A stretch of DNA of 64,000 nucleotides from Ixodes scapularis (Eukaryota > Arthropoda > Arachnida > Ixodida > Ixodidae), in NCBI RefSeq assembly GCF_016920785.2, contig NW_024609953.1, forward strand, positions 434,001 through 498,000. Direction: 5' to 3'. Positions 13,001 to 25,000 of this stretch are shown one piece after another. A program made the translations under genes and the position numbers. The notes beneath the pieces are model-generated. The model searched no databases. It worked only from the letters and a program-made list of their open reading frames with translations, and was not told where the DNA came from. Numbering within the stretch: the stretch's first letter is position 1; each line of letters opens with the position of its first letter.

Positions 13001-16000
13001 CAGCACTAGTTGGGAGGGCGCTTGACAGACGTTCGATCGGTCTGCAAGCTGAGTGCACACATCGTGGCACTTTTAATGCAGAGATGTGCAAACGGGGGGA
13101 CACTCAACCATGCTCAAGAAACCATATCGAACATTGTGCCAGTAGTGTCTTAATTGTCCTTCTACCGACTACAATTGTTTATTCTCCTATTCGTCTGCTT
13201 TAACTGTTGCAGTACAAAACACATTATACTTTATTTATTTTGGATGGCACAACCCTTTAACAGAAAAAGGGTCACTGGTCTGAAGAAGTTTGGTGCCTCT
13301 TTCTGTGAAAGGGCCTCTAAGCAGGAAACCCAGCTTTGGAACCGTATTCTACCGTAGGTCTTTTTCAAAAGATCACTTGCAGAGAGGTTTCTGGGGATGT
13401 GCTTTATAATTTCTGGAATGTACTTTTACTCTACTGCCTGAAATCTATAGATTTCCCCTTTTCACTCATTTGAAAGCAATTATCAGACTTTGTCTTATCT
13501 GCCAACATGTGTTGTTTTATCAGCCAGTCTGACTGCGTGCACAGCACTTGGACGATAGCTGCAGGGAAACTACAAGAACATTGCTTGCTTCACTTGACCC
13601 AGTGTTGGTAAGTACTTTAAGTACATTGTACTTAAAGTACTACTTTAAGTAGGTTTAGTAAACTTGTACTTTACTTGAAGTACATTCTCCGAGCATGTAC
13701 TTGTACTTCCGAGGAAAGTACGATTCCCGACTTCAAAGTACATTTCCCAAATTTGGTTTTGTTAAATTTGTATCACGAAATGATGCTTTGTCAACTCCGA
13801 AGAAATAGTAGGAGGGACATTCTACTATTGCCAGAAACGTGAGCAGACGACGCATTGCTCCATTTGTTCTGGTAGCGGCTTTCCCGTAGCCTTTTGAACT
13901 CTCGCTACTTCTCGTTTGGTCAGCGCAAGCGGGGAGGTTTCAAATATTGGGAGAGCAAAATTAATCATAGTGTACGTAGCACCTGAGACTGTGGTGCAGA
14001 ACAATTAAATTTTCAAGTCGAAGTAAAAGACAACAGAGGTGAACGTCACAATGTTTTGAGACATTCTCTTTTGTCTTTTCCTTCTATTTGAAAGCTCCTT
14101 AATTCTTTTCGCACCCCAATCTCAGGTGTCATATTATGATTAATTATCACCAGTGCGCTTTCACACTCACTGTTTTTTGCATTCAGGAGAGGACACTCCT
14201 CTATGAGAGAATTGCTTGCGGAAGCTTCGGGGCCGACGTCGTGCTCTCTCCTAGTACATTTAGCCCCCTTGAGTGCAACAATCCAGTGCAAGGGGCGCCA
14301 TATTCAGAAGAGGTACTTCTGAATTTGGCTCCATTCCTGAAAATGACGACTCTGTGGCCACTTGACTTTATCAGATATTCGCCGCCGTTTTTGAAAATTG
14401 GCCATGCACCCCTGATTACCCCTGGGACCTGGGCAACGCATACCAGTGAAAAAATCACTATATAGGGGAGGGGAATGAAAGGGCATCATAAAAGATTGTG
14501 TTAAAATACTTGTACTTTACTTTGAAAGTACATCGCAACCAGCCTATTTAATACTTTACTTAAAGTACATCGTGTCTCATTCACTTTGTTCGTTACTTGA
14601 AGTACCTTTTAGATGTACTTTACCCAGCACTGAATTGGCCTCACTTAAAGACGCCGTAGACCTGCCTCGATTTGGTAGGAGTTTTGTCACTCCAGTTCGA
14701 GTGCCTGCCAGATAGATCTGTGGGTGCACCACACGCATGCCACCACTACGCTTGAGGCAAAACGGAGAGCAAGGTCCATCGGCCTTGCACTCAGTCACAT
14801 GCCAAGTGGAGTGCAGGGTACTTTTCGTGGTAGGGTGCCCACAACACTTTCCAGTGCTCCTTTTTAACACAAAAAGTGTTTTATGGGTCATTTTCTACGA
14901 GAAAATTGTCACGAAGGAGCATCGGGAACGTGCGACACGCTAGGAGCAATTAACAAAACAACACTATTCAGTAATTAACAAAAAATAATATATAAAAGAA
15001 GAAGAAACATAAGAAAGTCGCCCTAGCGGGGCTTGAACCTGCTGGGGCGACTGCTGGAACGTGCAGGGACAGTCGGATGCTACGGCTACCGAGCTGCAAA
15101 GTACAGCCGCCCCGAAGCATCGTGCTCCCGGCGAAACGCGCCGGTGAGAGCAATCCGATGTCGTACCGCGCAGTGGTTTGTGTGGTTCACGTTTCGCGGT
15201 CCCTGGTCTTTGTCGGCACGATAGAGGTTCTGTAATTTTTTTTTTTCCTTTCCTTTTGAAAATGAGTTTTTTTTTTTTTAAGACAATGATTGGTGGAACT
15301 CCTAACCTCGCAGGCTGCCCACAAGCTGCCCAAGTCCACCCCTGAGGAAGAGGAAGTGTGAGTTTCTCTCGACCTTCTCCCCGCCCCCCTCGTCTGTCAC
15401 GAGCATGGCGCCCGGGACGAGTCTTCGACCGGCGTGTTTGGTGTCCTCAAAAGTGGCAAGAAACGACGTCAAAATAGTCGGCGTGTCATGCCATCGGATA
15501 TTGCAATCCTAGCGGTTGGTTGTAGGAACGCCGTCAAAGAAGTTGAGCTGAAGTGAGGTTTGCCGTCATCGTCGCGTCCAACTCCCGGCTGTTCTGGTTT
15601 CTGTTGACTGTCTGACTGCGGAGCGATGGGGCACCAGGATCTCGGCAGACGGCGACATGACATTTCTACAATGTTATGTGGCGGAAATCGAGGGACCACT
15701 TTTGAGGACGTGGTAAACGCACCGGTCGGAGACTCGCTCCAGCCACCATAGTCGCGAGTAAGCACCAATGAGACTCAGTCTCTCTCGGCTGTAGCTGGCA
15801 AACTGTGCTGCTCGAAACCCGGTGCTGTCTCGCTTCTTTTCTTTGTCTTAAGAGCGGTTGCTGTCCTGAAAAAGAGGTTTGTTTTTTGCAGCACGCTCCC
15901 TCTGCGACACCCGAGTCTAATAGAAATCTTGCAATGGCTGGTGAAATTGAGAAACTTCCCATCTTGTTTCCGTTAGAGCGACGAATCGCAGCGAGTTCAT

Positions 16001-19000
16001 CTTTTTAAGGCCCGCTTCGCATGGGGCAATTTCTCCTGGCAACTTATTTAGGATCATGGGAAAGCTAGGGAACAACTCGCCAGTAACAGTGAAATTGCTG
16101 GGAAAGTTGCCCTGTCTGAAGCGGGCCTAAGCGGACGGGTACCTGTCACATGTTGTACGCGGCAGCACCATTGTCGAGGTGAGGTTAGACGCCGTGCGAA
16201 GTCCACTAAACCCGCCTTCTCCCGAACTGCAGGCGGGAGGTGGCCATGCAAGCGGGGCTGAGGAAGGCTATTGCTGTGCCCCTTGGGGTTGCCCGCTCGG
16301 TGACCCAGCTCTGGGACACGGCCAAGGAGCTCGCCTCCATCATCAACATTGGGGCCAGGGCGGACTTACAGGCGAGTTGCCCTCCTGCCGTTACAGAAAC
16401 CATACGATGTCAAACATTTTTCTTTCTTAGATTCAAAGTGGAGTGCAGCTATGAAAAAGATTTTTTAGAAAGTAATTTGTTTTTTATTACATCGTTCTGT
16501 GGGACCAAATAGCTTTTAGGCCTTCTGTGCCTTCAATAAAATCCTAGCATTTTTTTTTTTACTTAACCCATTCACTACCGCGCGTGCTGCCGGTTTGTTC
16601 GTACCACACATTTTTCCCCTAAAACAGGGCCGCACTGGGCGTGACTGTTTTGCTTGTATAATAAGCTTTTACCGTAAAACATGTTTATTTACATGCTTAA
16701 GTGGTTTGTTCAAGTCTTTAAATCAATAGGCTCTCACAGATTCTTCCTCGTATGAAAGATCTCAAAGCACTTCATCCTCGGTCGCTTAGGTGTCGCACAA
16801 CCAGTGCGCTTTTGTCGTGATTCGGACTCCAAAATGCTGTTGGAATCGCTCCCGTCATCGACAGAGGGCTCCGAAAGCTCGCTATCCTCACCAGACGCCT
16901 CGTTATCATCACTGTTGAAGAGAATATATATGATTTCTTCGTCAGAAAGGCACACACTGGACGCTGTCATCTTCTCCAAACAGGCAGCAATCGAGCAGGA
17001 AAGATGCACACAAAAGAACAAGCTCAAACAAACACAGTGGACGTACAGAACGACCCTCGCCATCTGTTGGCAATGTATCCAACTGCACTACCACAAGTCT
17101 ACATAGCGCTCCATCTATGAATTACTCTTTAAAACAGAAATTCATGCAGACCGGCTAATCGCCGGCATTGGCAATATGGCCCCTGACGGCACACCCAGCG
17201 ATTGGCCGGCTTTGGTAGCAAATAGGTTAAGGTCCTGATAAAGTTAAAAAAATCAATTTCACAGGTACGTTTCTTATTAAATTTTAATCAGCAAAAACAA
17301 AGAATAGGCCTTCTCTGTTTTTATCAAATGATAGATTGACTAAAATAAAATTCATGATGGGAAAAAAACAACTTATAATAAATTAACTATCCAACAGAAA
17401 AAAACATGAAATTTTGTAAAAATACTTTTCAGATAATGGTGAAGCTAAATGCAACCTTAAACAAAACAATTTCTTTTTTGTAAAAATGAATATATATATA
17501 TATATATATATATTTGCCATGTTTTAAATCTTTGTAAAAAGCACTCTGCACGATAGGACCTTATAACTTACGGAAAAGGGCTGGCTACACGGTGTGTTTG
17601 TTTCGTGAGAGCTTCATGAAAGAAAACTTTTATTAATGAGAAAGGTACAAATAAAAAGCAGCCTTCTACGAGCTGATGTGGAGTTAGGCGTGTTAAAGTG
17701 AACATTGTTGCGGGCCGTTGGGACTTTTTTTATTTAACGACATTGGGCAAGCTGGGGCCCGCACGTTTCAACAAGCATGTCTATTGAAATGTGCGGGCCA
17801 GCTTGGCCCACAAACGAATGATGGGGCAATGCCCTGTGCTGCTTAATATAGTGATAGCAGTCAGCGTGCCCCCTGGCGGCCACTCAGGTCTTTGGTGCTA
17901 GCTGCTGCTGTAACATCCTTTCCTCCCAAAGTCAAGGAGAGTACTGCTGCACAGGTTGTCTCACTCTGATAGACCTCCGGAGTGCGGGGGACTGCGGCAT
18001 AGTTGAGACCCTTGGAGAGATGCCGCCTCCCTGGCAGGTCAACGTCATAGGCACTGCTGTGAAGCCTAGAGGGATGTAGTTTTCCTGGCTGCTGGGCACC
18101 ATTGGAACTACCCCATCTGCCTCATCCAAATGCTGTCGAGTAGATGCTTGCGGCTGGTGCTCCATGCAGTCAGCCTCACTTGTGGGCTGCATTTCTGCAT
18201 TGCTGACCCGATTACACAGATGGTCTCCAAGGAGGTTCCACAGCGTGCCATCTGGAAGTCGCGCCTCTGTTGGTGATGCGCTGGTGGCCTTGCCGGCAAC
18301 AGCAGGTACCCAGCGAGGTCCAGGCTGAAAGTTCCTTGCCCACGTTCTTAGGCTGAGGCTCCTTTCTTGCGGAACGGTCACCGTGCACCACTGTTGCAGT
18401 TGTCGAAACTGTACCTTGCCCCAAAGGTCTGGCTGCAGCAGATCCAATGCAGTCTTGAGTCACCGACCCGTGAGCAGCTCTGCCGAGGAACGTCCTGCCA
18501 GGCCATGCGGTGTGGTTTGGCATGCAAACAGCACCCTAGCAATCCGACATTCAAAATCTCTCAGACTGCATTTTCTTGAGCTTTTCTTTCACTGTCTGGA
18601 CAACTCTCAACGGCGCCATTGGATGCTGGATACTATAGTGTCACCAGGATCTGCCGCACTCTGTAAGGGCCAGGAACACCTCGTACTGTGGACTTGTAAA
18701 TACAGGACCGTTGTCGTTCATGACCATATCTGGCAAGCCGTGGCTTGCAATTGGTGGTATGTAAATTCCTCGTTATAACGAAATCGCTTTTTACGAATTA
18801 TCGCATTTTTCTAAGTTTGGCGCGGTCCCGATCGTAATGCATGCATATTGGACTGGATTATTCTAAGTGTATCGACGGCCAAACATGCTTGATACAAAGG
18901 ATGATCCACCGAAAGTACAGTATGTAAGCCGGCGCAACCCTTCCAAGATGTGCGCAAAAAGCCATTAGCTGCGAAAGGTATATCGTCTTTCGCCGCTATA

Positions 19001-22000
19001 AATGCGCGAGGAGCGCGTGCTTTGCATGCGCCCACCTCTTTGGAGCCCCGACGCACCTGCCCCTCAATTCCGACTTGTCAAGTCAAGAGAGCAAAGAAGG
19101 CAGGAGATCGCCACTTCAGGAACTCTGCGCGTGCAGAGGAATGCGGCAGCGTCGCCGTGTTGAGCGACAGTTAGACACTTCACACGGTGCCCGTGGTGCC
19201 CGCGGCCGGCTTTTGTCGGAATCAAGTCAGGAAAGCGCATCCCCTGCCGGTGCCCACCTCTTTGGAAGCACCGTCCTAAGTGATCTATAAAAATAAAAAA
19301 TAAAAACTCCGTCTCACTAAAATCGTTTAGTACAGCCAAAGCTACAGGGGAGAGAGCGTATGAGGGCTACTTTTTTACCCTCTCCTCTGTAGCTTTGGCT
19401 GTGCTGTGGTTGACTTGGTCAACTTGGTTGTCGCGATGCATGCGATTGCTGTGTTTGCCAGCTTGAGTCGACACTGTATTTACGGATCGCGTGCGCGTCA
19501 AGGCAGCGTCTTTGATATCTTGTTCTGCATTGCGAAGGCAACACAGCCAGTCTGCCACGTGTATAGTATAGCAGTGTGCAGGGATGGGCAGTATCTCAAA
19601 TACAAGTATTTGAAATACGTATTTCAAATAGTTCGTGTATTTTGCATTTGTATTTAATTACAAATTGCGTAATGTATTTGACGTGTGTATTTAAATACTA
19701 AAACGTGAGTATTTCAAATACAATTGTAATTAAATACACTTTTGTGGGCGAAAATACATCCCTCAAATTTAATGTCACTGCCCAGAGCAGGAAGAAAACT
19801 ACGTTCTGCAGCGAATGCAATATCTCTCAATCAAGCACAAGCGTTTGGTGACTTTGTGATAACGGTGCTAGTCCAGGGCAAGAATAGGGACGAAATTGAC
19901 GTTCACAGGCATACTGGCTAAATAAGTGCCTGTGACAACTTGTGTTGCTTTCCAGCCTGATTTCCATCCATATTTTGCCTGGAACGTTCTAAATGCGCGG
20001 GTCGTCCAGACTTTTGTAACTGGTGCGAGTTGCAACAATAAAAAATTCTTTAGCTAGTGCTACGCGTCTTGGTCGTCTCGGTTTTTTGTTGGTCTTTACC
20101 AAAATGTAATCGACAAAAAAAGTTGCTTGAAGCTCTGTACCTTTTTTAGCTATTACGTCCAAGCTGATTACATTTTTTTGTGATTATATTTCTATTACGT
20201 TACTAGAGCCTCGCTCACTAACTCCCGAGTGTGTGGTGCAAAATTAAAATGAGATACCCAGAAACCCGTTGCAGGTGCCCTGAAGTCGCTGACGCAAATT
20301 TTAAGGAATGTATTTGGGAAAGTATTTGGAGGAGGCCAAATACATTTGGTTGTAATTGTATCTTTTATTTAAATGCTTTTTTGAAAATGTAATTAGATTT
20401 GTAATTAAATACATTTTTGACAAAGTATTTTGATTTTGGATACATATTTGCATGTATTTTGCCCATTACTGGCAGCGTGCAACCTGCTTCACCGCTGATG
20501 GTGCTGCCAAAGGCTGCGCGGAAGTGTTTGACCCTTGAACACAAAGTAAAGCTGGTCCGAGAACTGGAGAAAGCTGGTCGACCGAAGAAGTTGGAAATTG
20601 CGAAAGAATTCAACATCCCGGCATCGACACTGGTCATGGCTTTTCTCGCGCGCGCGTGTTTGATGGGCCAGCAAATGACACTGAGATCTGGGTCACGAGA
20701 TTGTCGGTGCAACTCCCCGAAGACGACTTCAGTTCGTTTGCACTTGTGGATGCAGACATCTCGGTTGTCGCTCCCGTCACGGATGTTGAGATCATGGACT
20801 TCGTGTGTGGCTAGGGCGAAGACGAAGAGCCGTCGGATGAGGAACCCCAAGACGTACCCACGACTGGAGAAACGCGGAACGTGCTTCGTCGTCTTTGCAA
20901 CAAGGTGGAGTGCGGTGGCGGTGATGACGGCCTCATGCGGTGCTTCAGGCAGTTGGAGGAGGCTTCTTTAACACCTGGCAAAAATGCCCGGCAAACTGAT
21001 CTCCCGTCTTTTTTCCTGTCTCAGTAAGCCTGGATAATCAGTAAGGTTTGTTTCCTTGAATATATATTCGTAAAAGCCTTCCACACTGTTCCTGTGTACT
21101 TTCAAAGTTACTGTTACTCTTTTTATGTCTCTCGCATTTTTATCGAATTACCGCTTTTATCGAATTTTTTTGCCGCCCCGTTGACTTCATTATAGCGAGG
21201 GATTACTGGTATGCAACTGTTGCCTCTGCTGAAAGTAACGACACATGAATCACCTTCACCCACTTCGAATAGTAAGCGTCCACCAGTACCAAAGTAGATA
21301 CTTTGAAATGGGTCTTCGACGTCCACACAGAGACGTGACCAAGGGCGCTCAGGAAATGGCCATGGCGTCCGCTGCACTGTCCTTGGAGCCTTGCGACGTA
21401 CCTGGCAGATCGTGCATGTGCCCACCCTGGTCGCAGTGTCCTCATCAGTACCCGGCCACCAAAAACATGACTTCGACCCACCGGCTTCAGCTTCTCGACA
21501 CCTGGGTGGCTGTGGTGCAGCAGGACCAACACAGCCGCCCTCAGCGAAGCCGGCACAACCACATGGCTCTCTTGCAGCACACAGCCCTTCATCACAAAGA
21601 ACTCCTCCAAACAATTTGCAATGAAGGCTGCCATCCAGCTGTAGGCGGCAGATGCTCTCCAGACCACACTGCAGTATGCAATGTTGCTAATAGCGGATCT
21701 CAGCCAGTTGCCACCTCGACCACGGCAGCCAACAAGTCACCGGTAGACTCCACCATAAAAACATTTTGGGCGTTTGGCTCTTCCAGCGGTGACAGGAAGC
21801 GGCAGTCAGCTTAGTACATCAGCGTGCTTAAGCTAGCTCCTGGCTTGTAGGACAACCTCTTGTTGTAGCCTCTCAGTGTCAACGCTTATTGCAGCACTCG
21901 CTGTGAACTCTGTAGCGGGATGCGACAGTGGTGCCTGATCGGACACAAGAAAAGTTTGTGGTACATTCACACTTCAACTGGCCTTCCCCACATGAACTGG

Positions 22001-25000
22001 TAAAACTTCAGCACACCTAACACTACTGCCAGAGCCTTTTGTTCCAGTTGGCTGCAGTTATTTTTGACTGCCGTTAACCGACGTGATGCAAATTCCACAA
22101 GTCGTTCTGCCCCTGAATCCACTCTACGTGCCAGCGCTGCTCCATATGGCGATGCATCACAGCACAGCAACTACAGCAACTTGAAATCGTAATGAAGTAA
22201 AACATCAACTGATGTCAGCAGCTTTTTACTTGCTTTAAAAGCTGCCGTTTGCTCGAAAACCCCAGTGTCATGCTTCCCCCTTCTTGAGTAACGGATGCAG
22301 CACAAACAACAAGCCAGAAATCTTCGCTAAAAATTGAATAGGCCTAAATAGCTTTGAAGCTCGCATAGTACACCAGCCTTTGTTCAAGGCTTTCATTTCT
22401 CACAAATGGCAACAAGCACCCTAAAGGATTCATAACTGCTCAACCGGTTCTAAGGAAGTCTGTGGGGCACTGCAAGGAACGGAATTTTCAAGAGAGAAAT
22501 TGTAAATTTTATGCAACGCTATTTCACTTCAAAGAATTATTTGAGATAAAGTGAGAACTCAAATAAAATTAGAGAGACAGCACACTGAATTACCAGCTAC
22601 TGGGCGCTGGAGAAATTGCCCAAACAACCTTGACACACCAGAAATATGCTGCTAAAGGTGAGCTTTGGTTATCTCCAAACAGAAAGAAGTTGATTGAGGG
22701 AGTATTTTAACTGTGTTCCATTAACCGGAAAGTCAGTTAAACTGACTTTCCAGCAGAATTTGTCTACCATGTCTCATGTGCCAAGGTCCCTTCACAGTCC
22801 AGTAAAGGGAACCCGGTTGCTGCTGTGTTCAGGTCGGTGCCCGCTGCCTTGAGACTGGGGTGTTTGGCGCCTACTGGAACGTCATCCTCAACTGCCAGGG
22901 CCTCCAAGACCAAGTTTACAAGAACCAGGTGAGTATCACGCACTTAACCCTTTGACGGTCGATTTTTTCCCCCCAAAAGTTGTTTCCCAGGAGTCAGGTT
23001 TTGTTTGTAAAGGAATATGGTATAAAGGGTCAATGCACAGGTTTATTTCTTCATTATCTAGTGGGAGCACTACAGTGCTTACAAGCTGTTTAGGTTTAGA
23101 AGCATCAAATGAAAATATTGGACGCAAAAAGTTGTCACCTTTCTTTCTTTGGTTTTGTTTTGGCGCATCTACTTCCGCGACATTCCAGTGGCTTCAGATT
23201 CCTAACTGAAGGTACTTTACAGAGTTCCTCTGTCGGATGATGAGCTCTCATCCTCTAAATTCAATTCCGTAACGCATTGGAAGTCTGAATCAGAAGAGCC
23301 AGGACAGCTGGTATATGAAGTGAGCACCACACGCACGGAGCGTCTAATTTGAAAGGTTTAAAAGGCCCAGCATTGCGAAACAATGTGCGACTATAATGTT
23401 TATAGTTTACCAAAGACATAACAAATAGCAACACTTCCCACGGTGTGCGCAGTTTCACATTTAGGCAAACACTTTCATATGTGTAATCATGGCTATGCAT
23501 GTACAGCATTGACCGTCAAAAGGTTAAAGTCGGCTCGCGCATTTACTTTTGACTGTGCTCAACTGCACTATCTCAATCGCAGTTAGCGGGAATGCGAGAG
23601 CGCATGGCATCGGGTAGCAGACGTGCAACTGCAACTGCGGCATTGTTTGAGTGCTTTGATAGTACCCGACACCACACGCTCCCGTGCTTCTGTTAACTGC
23701 GATTGAGATAACACTACGACCGCCCGTGGCGGCTTACAACGGGACAGCACAATTTCGCCATCTATCGAATGTGCAGAACACCTCCGACGTGCATATATGT
23801 TACGCCTTATTCTTTAATCATTACCCCTCTTGGCTTCCCCCTTTCCCATAACCTTGGAATAAATAATTCTTTGACCATCAGCTTGAAGTGGTTTTGACAG
23901 TGTTATGGTATCATGTTACGAGAATCATTTCTCGTAAATGGTATATGGATTTCATCTCGCAAATACTGAAAAGCTTAAATCTAGTTACTATATGCAGATC
24001 AAAAGGGTTGCAGGCCTACCTGGTAAATGGCTAGTGGTCCTAACCCAGTCGATCACAGTCCTATGCAAATGCATTTACCAGCGTTCACTCAGGAGAGCGA
24101 GCAGGTCAGCCTTGTAGCCGCTTATCTTTATCCATGCGGGAGAGCTACGTTGTTGGCTCATGTTTTCTGTTCCCGTGACACGTGCCTAATCAGAGAGAAG
24201 TTTGACTAGGACTGGGGCAGGCTGTCCAAAGCAAGGACAAGGACAAGCTTGTCAAGGACCAGTGTGCTTGTAAAACTTGGACTAGATAACTACCATAAGA
24301 TGTCGTGCTGGTGTGAGAGCGCCCACCATCATTTGTTTTTCACAAACCTGAACATTGTCTAGAGTGAGAAGTACACATATATGTTTGAACCATGCAGGTA
24401 TCCACCCAAAATGTCAACTATTTTGTGACTTCTCTTTGGACACTTGCTTGGTATTCCACAATAGTCAGAACACCTATTAGTGAACACAGTTGTGTCAGCT
24501 GTGTCTTGTGAACCTTAAGAAACGCTTTCACACCTTTTCTGATGACTAGGCTTCGTCATCTTTACAAACCTTAAGATAGTACACACAGTTTATGGGGCAG
24601 CCATATAAGAATTTGTGCCTAAATCTGGGTGCCAGGTTGTTGGGACAGACCAAGAATTGGTGCCTAGATAAACACCGTGCCTGATAACCAACTGAAGAAG
24701 CACATTCATTTGCACCCAGTCAATATGTGAGCAGCAGTGATGATGAGTAAATTTTAAAGGATGCCCAAGCCATGCAGCAGTCACTCACTCTTTAAATATA
24801 ACTTGGCTGAAGATCGGCGAAATATTGTGAAAGATTATTCTGAAACCCACAACATGTGAGTGTGAAAGAAAGTATGAATAAAGATAGAGAGACCAGAAAA
24901 AAATGAATGTGCAAGATAATAATAATAATAATAATAATAATCTTTATTTGCTCAGGAGAGCCGCGGCACCGCAGAAAGGCAACAGCTTGTACCAAGGAGG

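Larger units (their letters stand above)
18760..21209 (+). mobile_element. Tigger/pogo-like DNA transposon, internally deleted
   Basis: TA flanks the element on both sides (18758-18759 and 21210-21211). The ends TTCCTCGTTATAACGAA and the inverse of ATCCCTCGCTATAATGAA resemble pogo/Tigger TIRs. The transposase remnant consists only of the N-terminal DNA-binding part and the acidic C-terminal tail. A hAT element (19579-20471) lies inside it. Confidence 0.8.
17932..22450 (-). pseudogene. Degenerate Gypsy-type pol, split by a Tigger element
   Basis: Reading on the minus strand, RNase H ([13 protein letters not shown]...[10 protein letters not shown]) lies at about 22170-21970. An integrase zinc-finger region with HHSHPGVEK and CTICQ follows at about 21560-21400. 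The integrase core appears as CVDVEDPF and, beyond the insertion, [16 protein letters not shown] at about 18740-18690. The C-terminal tail ends [16 protein letters not shown] with a stop at 17932. Many frameshifts and stops show it is dead. The gap between the two integrase pieces is exactly the 18760-21209 insertion. LTRs were not found. Confidence 0.8.

Noticed and set aside
15018..15110. Functional tRNA gene on the minus strand
   Set aside because: A and B box-like words are present, but acceptor and anticodon arms do not pair; kept only as a SINE-like segment.
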